Assembly: GCF_029784135.1 (NCBI RefSeq)
Contig: NC_073746.1
Location: 145,642,556-145,706,555 of the forward strand
Reading direction: 5' to 3'
Length of the DNA: 64,000 bases
Source of the DNA: Toxorhynchites rutilus septentrionalis
Lineage: Eukaryota; Arthropoda; Insecta; Diptera; Culicidae
Positions 55,140 to 64,000 of this stretch are shown here, piece by piece. The position numbers and the translations under genes were made by a program. Positions within the stretch are counted from its first letter, which is position 1, and every line of letters begins with the position of its first letter. Under the pieces are notes generated by a model, which was not told where the DNA came from, made no database searches, and worked only from the letters and a program-made list of their open reading frames with translations.

Positions 55140-55400
55140 TTATTGGCAGCTCAGTTCGGGAAAGCACACAAATGGACAGAACAAATGTATGGGAAAACGG
55201 GAATGCTTCCAATTTTCATCAATTTAAACCATATACAGACTATGGGATTGTAATGTATAGCATATCAAACAAAAAAATCTTAGAAAATTTCCAATTTGAT
55301 TGGTAAGCAAATCGTTCAAATCCGTTCGTAGAAAAAATAGTTATCAACGTTAAATTTATTTTATAAAAATCCTTTATGTAAGACGTAGTCCTACGTCAAA
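55140..55400 (-). repeat. Repeat with GACGTAGNNCTACGTC terminus, copy B
   Basis: The inverse of copy A at 50185-50460, ending in GACGTAGTCCTACGTCAAAA. The two copies differ at many positions, so they are not a recent local duplication. Confidence 0.65.
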
Positions 55401-55640
55401 AATCTAAAATTGGAGGTGATATACATACATCCAAGACACATTACTCGTATGATGTGTATAACTGGCATATGTATATGAAATTGGAGGCCATATACATATA
55501 TGATATGTATGATGTAATATAAACGATAATTATACGATTTAAGTTTTTCTATATGTATATCGCCTCCACGTTTGCATGTATGGGCTGGCAGGTGCATCAT
55601 ATACATGCAATTTATATTAGTCATACTTGTATGTTTGTGA
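55401..55640. repeat. AT-rich MITE-C-like interior
   Basis: Dense TATACATA / TATGTATA phrases and the block TATGTATATCGCCTCCA, which also occurs at 20648 in MITE-C. Termini are not identifiable. Confidence 0.5.
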
Positions 55641-56157
55641 ATTTATTCCTCAAAATAAAATCATTACACTAAACCTTCGTTTCAAACAACTTATACAGTA
55701 ACCAAATCACGCAATAAACATCAATAATTGTTGGGAATCTCTTATCAATATTTGTTTAAATTTAAAAAGGTGCTTAACTCCAGTTTTGTTGACACCTTTT
55801 ATGCATTCAATTAAATCGTACGATAAATCATATATAAACATAAACATTCCCACCTTTCATCCTCCATTAAACACCTCGTCAGTATTCATACACTCTCCTA
55901 CGAAAAAAATATATTCGTCGACGTAAACAAGCTGTGAAAAAGGAGACACTTTTCGACGAGTGATTTGTATGAAGTTTCACTGCTGGCAATATTAACAGAA
56001 AGAGGGCTTCTGTTGAGAAGAGCGCAAAACGGAGATAAGTGTGTGTATATTTAGTTCTTTCAAGCCATCGATATATGGATATTTGTGTGCGTACGCGTGT
56101 GCTTCATAACCCGTACGTAAAATAGTGCATCTTCGCTACGCTGAAACCCCATTTGTA

Positions 56158-57448
56158 ATCTTCTATATATATAAAAATGGATTTCTGTCTGTCTGATTCT
56201 TATGGACTCGGAAGCTACTGAACCGGTCAACATAAAAATTGGTATGTAGGGGTTTTTGGGGCCGGTGAAGGTTTTCGTGATAGTTTGAGACCCCTCCCCC
56301 CTCTCTAAGGGGGGGCTGCAATACAAATGAAACAAAAATTTCTGCATTACTCCAGAATTAATCAAGCAAATGAAACCAAATTAGGCATGCGAAGATTACA
56401 GAGTGCAATAAATATTTCTATGGTGGTTAGACTTTCCACCCCCCTCTCTAAGGGGGGGCTGCCATACAAATGAAATTCAAATTTCTGCATACTCGAGCAT
56501 TAACAGCTATCCATCAATGAAACCAAATTTGGCATGTGGAGGTTTTAGGGTGCAATAAATGTTTTTACGGTGGTGAGACACTCCACCCGCTCTCTAAGGG
56601 TGGGCTGTCATACAAATGAAATACAAATTTCTTCGTAACTCGAAAACTGATCAAGCGGATGGAGCTAAATTTGGCATGTGAAGGTTTTACGGGGCACGAA
56701 ACGTTTCTATGGTGAATACACTCAACCCCCCTCTCTAAGAGGGGCTGCCATACAAACGAAACACAAACTTCTGCATAACTCGAGAACTAATCAAGCACAA
56801 TTTGGGATGTGAGGGTTTTTGGGTATGAGAAATGTTTCTATGATGGTATGACACCCCTCCAAACATGACAATTGAAAATTTTCGGAAAACTCTGAAGGAA
56901 AAAGGGAAAATTCGGAAAATTAAATTCCCATATGTTCTACAATTACATAGTGACAAGTGCTGTTAGTCCATTTGATGTTTGCGCTAGCGAAATTGATCTT
57001 TGTTCGAAACTGGAAATAGATTTTAACGTGATGAAACGCACTCCTATATCTTCTTTTATCTATACCAAGAAAAGGATCGCCGGATGTGTTGATAAGAGCA
57101 GAACTCGAGGAAGGAATTGTCCGATTTAGGGCTGTCTTTGGTCTACCATATTTTCTGTATAAAACATTTATTCCATGTAACGGAGAAACATGTTATTTGC
57201 AAGTGGTTGAAAAATCTTGAACGAGAATTGTGTCTGAAAATAATCTGATTTTATAATGACGAGTTTTGTTAGAAATACTAGGAATTTTATAGTAAAAGGT
57301 AAATTCAACGAGGTCGAATAGAAAATCAACAAAGAACATTTCTGCGATTGGACCCATGAACTTGCTCATAGTAAGAAAACGTGAATGTTTGAAGGTAATA
57401 ACAAAAAACAAATTTTGGGCGGGACGAAGTTTGCCAGGTCAGCTAGTA
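56158..57448 (-). mobile_element. Minisatellite-bearing element, single complete copy
   Basis: The ends match those of the 25.6-26.5-kb copy in inverse order: TCTATATATATAAAAATGG with CTGTCTGTCTG at the left, and GGGCGGGACGAAGTTTGCCA followed by GTCAGCTAGT at the right. About four 150-bp units with ATGAAACACAAATTTCTGCA-like cores occupy 56290-56860. The remaining 550 bp are unrelated. The tail resembles RTE LINE 3' ends. LINE-derived or DNA-element origin is open. Confidence 0.7.
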
Positions 57449-58451
57449 ACATATAATCGAGCGAAAAAGCGAAAAAATAAAAAAAAATCGGGTCAAATTT
57501 TTTGTAATGAGGAACAAAACTACAAATTTTGATGGAAATCTGAGAACCGCTATATCGGTTTGGCATGGAATGGCTGATATAGAAAACAAGGTTCTGTTCG
57601 TACGTATAACTCATAACACAAGCGAACGGATGTACAGATTTGAGCTGTTATTGTATCATGTTTGCTATTGTGTGATTGCTTTGAACAAAAGGTGTTGAAT
57701 TCATTTAAATTTGAAGTGTTTCATTCATTCACTAATTGGAACTTGAGAGGCATCGTCTGTTAATGCATATAAGTAGATCTATTTGAGCTACTATCGAATG
57801 CTCTGAACAATCCTATCGCCTAATTGTTCTCCATGTCGTATTTGTTACATTAGTTTTCCAGCATGTGTCAATTACGCCTAGCATGAGGATGGTTGTTGGC
57901 ACGGTTCGAATGAATTTATAGACTTTCGACTGTCCAGAAACAAGATAAAACGTTGTCTTGCCAGCCACTATTCTTAAACTTGAACTAAAATTAGCGAAGG
58001 TTGATTTCTGCATTTTGAAATCGAGATTGGCTATACTCTGAATGATTCTTTTTGTACGTCAGCAGCTTGTTGATATTGTGTTACATTACGATAATCACAC
58101 GGTCTCGTGTTTGAAAAGGCTGAGTGATGGTAGAGCGTTATTATTATTTATAACGCGCTTGAATGGCTCAATCATGTGTTTCGATTCCCGCTGGAATTAT
58201 CAGCATATATATCTACACCCCCTATCGATATGTTAGCACAGATAAGATTACTGAATACTGAATTGATTGTTTCGAAACTTAACTACACCGTTTTCTAGTG
58301 CACGAGCGATAACATAATTTACCGATCAATGTTTTTCAATTAATCTCTCATGAACATACTTATCATGAACCTTACTATGAAAAAAGAGAATTAATCTGGT
58401 TTAATTTTTTACAGCAACTGATCTAGTCAAAAAAAAAAAGAAACAACCATA
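57449..58451. other. 5' flank of the MEAK7-like gene
   Basis: No repeat with defined ends. 57545-57575 repeats a phrase from 20780. TTTTTTACAG at about 58413 could be a 5' UTR intron acceptor 40 bp before the start codon. No TATA box was identified. Confidence 0.4.
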
Positions 58452-59858
58452 ATGGGAAACTTATCCTCATCGTCAAGCACAAAATTAGCAGAAAAATGTC
58501 CGATGCTCGAAAAAAGCGAGCTTCCCCTCATAGCGAACTCGTTTCGACTTGTCAGCAAAAACTCCGACAAATGCAAGGAGGAGGATCTCATGGTATAAAC
58601 GAATACACTGGTTCTTGGACAAACAATGACTTTTAAATTTCATCTATCATTACAGAAATTCTGGGGCTCACAAATGGATCCGCGGTTGGCCCAGTACATA
58701 ACCAATTTCCTCTTTGGTCCCTTGGGTTCACGGACAGGTTTCGTAGAGCTGCCCCGGTTTGCTGAACTTTACGTGTACACGGTACGGGGAACGAAGGACG
58801 AGAGAATTTCCGTGTTGCTGAGCAGCTTGGGTCAGACACCTGAATCAGAATTAACTGAAATAGCATACCCACTAATCAAGGAGGTATGTTGAACGATATT
58901 TGATGTGCCTGCACCATGCTTTGTTGTCATTCGTTTTATTTTTCTTACCACAGTACGTTGAAGCGGTAGTCAGCAGCTATATGCGTGCTATACGGCTTGA
59001 GGGTGGGCCTGAATTCAAATCGTGGGAATCACGTGGATTCAGAATCGTGAAAGAGTGCATACAAAAGCTAGCGGAGAGTTTAGTGTACGACGTTGTACAA
59101 CAAAGCACACAGAAGGTCACCCGAGCAGACGCAGAACGATGGTATGTCTGAAGACACAAGCTTATTCAACATCATTGGATATACCACGGGTATTAAATGG
59201 GATTTATCTCTGTGTACTTTTGTTGTAGGCTCAGCAAAAACCCCATTTTCCTCAAAATGCTAGAGCATGTGTTTTCCCACTTGTACAACTATCGAAACGT
59301 GAAAAACAGTTCGGAAGAGAAAAGGAAGGAAGACACGGACGATAGCAAATCCAGAAAAAAGGAAAGTGTTCCGCAGCAAGAAATTGTGTTGCACACTATG
59401 CTGCCGTTTTGTGAAGGCTTACAGTATATGCCAGATTATCCTGCCTTCACGGATCTCTCACAAATGCTGTTCATCAATGCGAATGTCCCGGCAGCTCTGC
59501 AAAACAAATGGCGCTTTCTATTCTCCTCGCAAATTCACGGTGAAAGCTTTTCTACCTTATTAGGTGAAATGCGATTAGTAGTAGAGCTTAGCATCGGTTG
59601 TTGCTTATTACGGGTTTTTTTTAATTTTAAGGTCGCATCGTTGATCAAGGACCGACCGTGTTCATAGTGGAGGATTCCAACGGCTATATTTTTGGTGGTT
59701 TTGCTACAGAGTCCTGGGCACTCAGTCCAAACTACGTTGGGAACGATACTTCATTCTTATTCACGTTGCGGCCAAAGATGCGCAGTTTCCCTGCGTCCGG
59801 CTATAACGATCATTACCAGTATCTCAACTTACACCAGCAGACAATGCCAAATGGAATG
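58452..59858 (+). CDS. MEAK7: MEAK7-like TLDc-domain protein, 3' part outside the window
   Basis: Exons 58452-58592, 58656-58883, 58954-59141, 59229-59563 and 59632-59858 splice in phase (373 codons so far; human MEAK7 has 456). The start MGNLSSSS gives Gly2 for N-myristoylation, as in MEAK7, which acts at lysosomal membranes in an mTOR pathway. A helical EF-hand-like N-terminal half (KFWGSQMDPRLAQYITNF, LPRFAELYVYTVRG) precedes the TLDc domain: FINANVPAALQNKWRFLFSSQIHGESF, FGGFATESW, SGYNDHYQYLN, QQTMPNGM. The next exon should open with the GGQ...FGLW block. I found none up to 64000, so the last intron exceeds 4.1 kb. Confidence 0.9.
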
Positions 59859-60165
59859 GTAAGACTTTCAATGGAATCTGATGGGTTATAATGAATGCGA
59901 CACATTTTTTAGCTTCATAATAGTGGAATTCCTTCTTGGGACATATTTCAATTATAGAAGAAAAATATTATATTTTGTTTTAATGTCGGCACACTTTTTC
60001 TGTAAGCCCAAGAAACATTTTCCATTTGCAGTAAATACAAAAAAAAACGGAACGCAGAGTTCAAACCTAAGTTTGAAAATGTATTGATATTACTGACGGG
60101 ATTACTTCTTGCTGAATAATTAAAAGTAATAGTTTGAAGGTTTGTTCATGGCATCATGGTCCGCT
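59859..60165 (+). other. Start of the long last intron of the MEAK7-like gene
   Basis: Begins with the donor GTAAGA after an in-phase codon. No further TLDc exon was found from here to the window end; the intron is filled with mobile elements. Confidence 0.5.
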
Positions 60166-60290
60166 GAACAATGGAAGAACACAAGGAATACTCTTACGCC
60201 TAAATGGCTACTACTGTGTAACTTACCACATGTAATGGAACAGAAGAAATACTCTTACGTCTCGTCGCTAACTGATCGGTGTTAAGTCAG
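60166..60290 (+). mobile_element. SINE family 2 fragments
   Basis: GGAATACTCTTACGCCTAAA and related phrases match the body of the 43714-44202 SINE. The short block is repeated at about 60244 (AAATACTCTTACG), so it is a rearranged 3'-half fragment. Confidence 0.6.
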
Positions 60291-60299
60291 AGGGGACCA

Positions 60300-61107
60300 A
60301 GTCGCAAAATAAAAAAAATAGAGGAGGTCGTGTCCAAGATACGACCGCATTGTTGACGTAGAACTACGTTGTTATTTTCTACAAGTTGCTTGTTTACAAC
60401 TTCGGATATTATTCAATAATGTTGTGAAATTTTAGAAATAACTGTTCAGTAGAATGGTTTGATCGGCCTGGAATGTTTTTTTTATTGTAGAATGAGTTGA
60501 CGATAAAAGATTGATAGTTCATTATTGCCCTCGCAGAACAATACACTAGCTGATTGTATGTCGCAATTTGCTTCATGTCAGTGCATTGAAAATTTACCTC
60601 AAACACAGTTCCGGTGGCCTTTGACATAGACATAGACTCGGCTAAAGTCGAATATATACTCCAACACCAACACTATTATTCCACATCTCATAACTACACC
60701 AATATATCTTAAGCACCGAATGGAAACGACAACAATGACAACACTTGCAAGTCTCAAATATCATGCTACATATTATTTAGTATCGTCTCAGTGAAATCGC
60801 ACCTCTAGACTTCGTTCGTACTACGTAAACCAAGCGTTAAACAAGCGTTCGCCATAGCATGCATTCAGAGTCATGCATTGGTGGCTTGAAGCTACTAGAA
60901 ATATAAACTCTTCTCATCATTTTGCGCTATTCTCAAATGAAACGCTTCTGTTAATATTACTGGCATCGAAAAAAGTTGTATTACTTCGTCTTATGCTCAA
61001 GACAAGCAAAATAGCTGTCTGTTCTGGGTATGAGACTTGATTTTTGTGCAATTATTATACGTCACAGTATTGTCAGAGAGTAGCTAGGATGTCTGGGAAC
61101 AATACCA
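60300..61107. other. No gene recognised
   Basis: A partial GACGTAGNNCTACG motif near 60356 marks a possible repeat end. Nothing else is supported. Confidence 0.4.
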
Positions 61108-61255
61108 GGGTGTAGACTACCTTGAAAATCCTTGAGAGTCAGGGAATATCAGGGAATTCAAACAATGTCAGGGGAAGCCAAGGAATATCAGGGAATTTCG
61201 TCACCAATCTGGAAAAATGAAATTCCGTCAATTAGAATTTTTAATATTGCATTAA

Positions 61256-62300
61256 GGTGAAGGTGGAAGCTAGCCATTGTAGTAGTATAGGTAAACCCTC
61301 GTTTAAAAATGGGGTAATAGTGTTTGTGAGAGAAGAGCAAAGCACACGTAAATAGATCAATTCACTTATCAGACTGTGTGGCGCTTCAAAGACTCGTGTT
61401 TGAATACATTTGAAAAAAAAAACAAATAACAATTCAATACTAAAGTAAAATGTATGAACGATATGTTCCGATGAACAATTGCAAATATAAATATATATAG
61501 AAGGTGCATTTGCATATGATTCTGATTATACGCGAACGTAACATGAGCAAATTTATAACACATGCGAATTGGGGCACTTTTGGTATTAACAAGTTCTTCC
61601 GCATAGTAACTCGATGTTGATAATTCCTTAATATTTTCCTTCTTTGATCGTATTGTTTTCACATATTCACGTTGGAAAGCCTTAACCCTTCTCTTCGTTG
61701 GCCGAGACATTTTGATTGAATTTAATACTTTTCCGTTTACTGTTTTTGAAAGCATAGGCAGCCGTGGCAGTGTTCCGAGCTCTGCAATACAATTTTCTTA
61801 CCCAATGTTAAAGTTGCTAAAACTTACATTATAGACCCATTAAACGTAAAAATAATAATTGTATTGATATCAACACAATTTTATTCTATTGATTTTCATG
61901 ACATGGGACGCTATGACTCCGGAATAACATTTTATTGAGTGGTTTTTATAGTTGTTTCGATGATGTTGTTTGGCATCAGTGTTGAAAAAATAACGATGCT
62001 TCCACCAATACAAACAAAACCATTGCAGAAGATTGAAAAACGAAAATTTAACTTTCAGAGCACTTGCTCGAGTTTTCCGACGTTCTTCACTATACGGTGC
62101 GAAAGCAGATGAAAATTTTATATCTTGTGAGTAATCGATTAGAGTTTGGTTGATATTACTTGATGGGAAGTGTGCGAAAACGATCATTTTCTTCACACTG
62201 TTTCGCAAAATTATTGATTTTCGGGCGAGAGGTGAGGGAGGGAGATGAAAGGAATGAGCGCCATTGTGGCAGCCATTTGTGGCTAGCTTCCACCTTCACC
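61256..62300 (-). mobile_element. TTAA-flanked 1.05-kb element, complete copy
   Basis: Inverted ends GGTGAAGGTGGAAGCTAGCC and its reverse complement, with TTAA on both sides (61252-61255 and 62301-62304). Inverted relative to the 10.2-kb copy and the same length within 2 bp. A second piece of the terminus (GTGGCTAGCTTCCACCTTCA) follows at about 62307-62331, so a further truncated copy or a local duplication abuts it. Confidence 0.85.
61369..61710 (-). CDS. Small element-borne ORF, unknown function (copy 3)
   Basis: From ATG 61710 the product begins MSRPTKRRVKAFQREYVKTI and remains open for 113 codons, longer in frame than the 10.8-kb copy. The first 46 residues match that copy with few changes. 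The rest (MCYKFAHVTFAYNQN) corresponds to the other copy's shifted frame, so this copy better represents the original. Basic start, hydrophobic tail, no known domain. Confidence 0.4.
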   Translation of the reverse strand: MSRPTKRRVKAFQREYVKTIRSKKENIKELSTSSYYAEELVNTKSAPIRMCYKFAHVTFAYNQNHMQMHLLYIFIFAIVHRNISFIHFTLVLNCYLFFFSNVFKHESLKRHTV

Positions 62301-62337
62301 TTAACGCGTGGCTAGCTTCCACCTTCACTTTGAACGC

Positions 62338-62363
62338 CCCGTCACCCAGATCTGGGTGACGGG
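62338..62363. repeat. Perfect 26-bp palindrome
   Basis: CCCGTCACCCAGATCTGGGT plus GACGGG equals its own reverse complement. A half-site copy (CCCCGTCACCCAGACGGGGT followed by GAC) follows at 62382-62403 and can also fold. G+C-rich in an AT-rich setting. Confidence 0.9.
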
Positions 62364-62409
62364 TGTATTTCCTGGGAGGCCCCGTCACCCAGACGGGGTG
62401 ACACTTTTC

Positions 62410-63151
62410 TCGTTCAAATTGAATAGGATATTTGGAATTTGATAGAATGGGCACTTAAATGTAAATATGGGTTATGTAGAATAATAAAAAAAATCAAAAA
62501 CATAATAATGTATATACTTTCAAACGGTTTTATTTAGTCATTTTATGTCACCTAATGTAAATATGTTTGTATGTTTATCTGTAGGGTTGTCCCACATAAA
62601 CAGAAATTTAACCTCCTTCCTGTTAACCGATTGATCTGAAATTTAAAGCACGCCTTTATCTCTGCTGTTGTTGCAGAGGCACAATCGCTGGCGACCCTAT
62701 CTGCAACAAAACGCACATCATCTAATCACACTATGGAGATCCAACGACATATCTTGGTAGACAACGTCAAAGCATATGAACAATAGAAGGCATTCTGCCA
62801 ATGCATAGGATTAAAGAGCGTGCTTTATATAAAACTCGTGGAACTAATTTTTGATCTTTAATATATTAAATTCACTGCATTCTACAGTTGAAAGGTCAAA
62901 ACACTTTATATTCTACGTGAATAGAAGTGATTGACAATACAGCGAAACAGCGCTACGTCTAGGGATATTGCTGTCGGTGTCCATTGCGTAAATCATACAG
63001 GCACACTGTAATGTAGGTATCATCGCCAAACATATTGTGTAAAAATAATTAGGAATATTTATAGCTTGAAGCTGATTGAAATTCAATCATCGCTATCGAA
63101 AGAACCGTGTGTTTCCATTGATTTACACGAACAAAATTCTTCAAGATTACA
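62410..63151. other. Region upstream of the gag-like ORF, possible LTR or leader
   Basis: If 63152 onward is a retrotransposon gag, its LTR and leader should lie here. No second LTR copy is in the window, so the boundaries cannot be fixed. No gene was recognised. Confidence 0.35.
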
Positions 63152-64000
63152 ATGGACACAAGCAGAACTACCCCTAAGGCCGGCGAATCAAACTGTTCTG
63201 GTTGTAAACGGCCAAACAGTTATGACGATATGGTAGCTTGCGACGAATGCGGAAGATGGTGGCACTACAGCTGTGCTGGAGTAACGTCGTCTGTCACAGA
63301 TCGCCGCTGGAATTGCATAAAGTGCCTACCAGCTCCTGCGAAATCTACATCGACTAGTTCGTCTGTTCGTCGCGCCCGTTTGCAGCTGGAACTGCAACAT
63401 TTAACTGAGCAGAAAGAGTAAAAACGAAAACAAAATGACCTCGACCTAGAGAAGCAGTTTTCCCAGGATAAATTCCGGCTTGAATCAGCTGCTTTGGATG
63501 AAGAAGAAATGGATAACCGCAGTGTTAGAAACCATGTAATCGAGACTCAGGAACGGATTCAGCACACCAGTGAGTGGGTAGAAAAAACAATCGACCCTCA
63601 GGTAGTTGTGTCTCTTTCGCCAACTATAAATCCACAAGGACAACCAGAACAGGCCGTGCCGACCGAACATGTTAATATTTGTCAAGAAGTTGTTGCGGCT
63701 ACCGGCGGGTTTGACAACGCCAATAAAACTTGTCTGAATCAGATTGTCGTCCAAACTGAAGAACAACTCCATGTCAGTAGCGATATTAAGCAACTACCGA
63801 ATACCAGTACATTAGAGCATTTACAAGAGCTCGAACAGCAGCTTCAACGTTGCTGAATGCAACTTACTAAGTCGAAGTCAGATCTTCAGTCTCACCGAAG
63901 CCCGAGTCAACAACCCATACCTACAGTAACATTAGACTCTCAGCAGCAAGCTGGTCCCTCAAGTCGTCCAACCGCAGCGCCTCTACCACCGCATCGGTCC
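63152..64000 (+). pseudogene. BEL/Pao-like gag with N-terminal PHD finger, interrupted and cut by the window end
   Basis: One frame runs from ATG 63152 to the window end, with stops at 63419-63421 (TAA) and 63854-63856 (TGA). Residues 15-58 form a C4HC3 PHD finger (Cys15, 18, 30, 33, His38, Cys41, 55, 58; core VACDECGRWWHYSC). A Lys/Glu/Gln-rich coiled-coil stretch and a Ser/Pro/Gln-rich segment follow. PHD fingers at the gag N-terminus are, from memory, typical of mosquito BEL/Pao elements. A degenerate host PHD gene is the alternative; no protease or reverse transcriptase is in view to decide. Confidence 0.6.

Overview
The window looks like a culicine mosquito genome, most likely Aedes. The evidence is two intron-rich animal genes buried in transposon debris, a Feilai-like tRNA-derived SINE, LOA- and R4-like LINEs, a gypsy-type errantivirus and several MITE families. 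No database search was possible, so family names rest on motifs and memory.

Two host protein genes are clear. A JMJD7-type JmjC hydroxylase lies on the minus strand. Its six exons splice in phase to a complete 327-residue protein. Exons 1-5 are packed into 42055-43350 and exon 6 lies at 22139-22416, across a 19.6-kb intron. A MEAK7-type TLDc gene lies on the plus strand (58452-59858, five exons); its last exon(s) fall outside the window.

The giant JMJD7 intron holds the most striking structure. From 29.3 to 33.0 kb there are about 18 tandem units of roughly 140-300 bp. Many contain a foldback: a GGGGAGTTC-type arm followed about 45-50 nt later by its complement in GTAGTACGGCTAGAACTCC. This matches in size, layout and host context what is known of the culicine tapiR satellite piRNA locus. 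A TATA box, a possible first exon and a GTAAGT donor lie just upstream. A degenerate errantivirus (33028-40167, minus) sits at the far edge of the array, and two orphan units lie beyond it. The same intron holds a 4.5-kb nest of inverted repeats (23.35-27.83 kb).

Left side, 0-22 kb: MITEs, two relics of histone H2A genes that keep promoter-like and 3' stem-loop elements, a TTAA-flanked DNA element with a small ORF, a Harbinger-like MITE, a broken LOA LINE (13.7-17.7 kb) between inverted repeats, and AT-rich inverted repeats.

Right side, 43.7-64 kb: two SINE families, an open-ORF but 5'-truncated R4-like LINE with a restriction-like endonuclease, nested MITEs, a nearly intact mellifera-type mariner with one stop codon, a second copy of the TTAA element, and the start of a BEL/Pao-like gag with a PHD finger.
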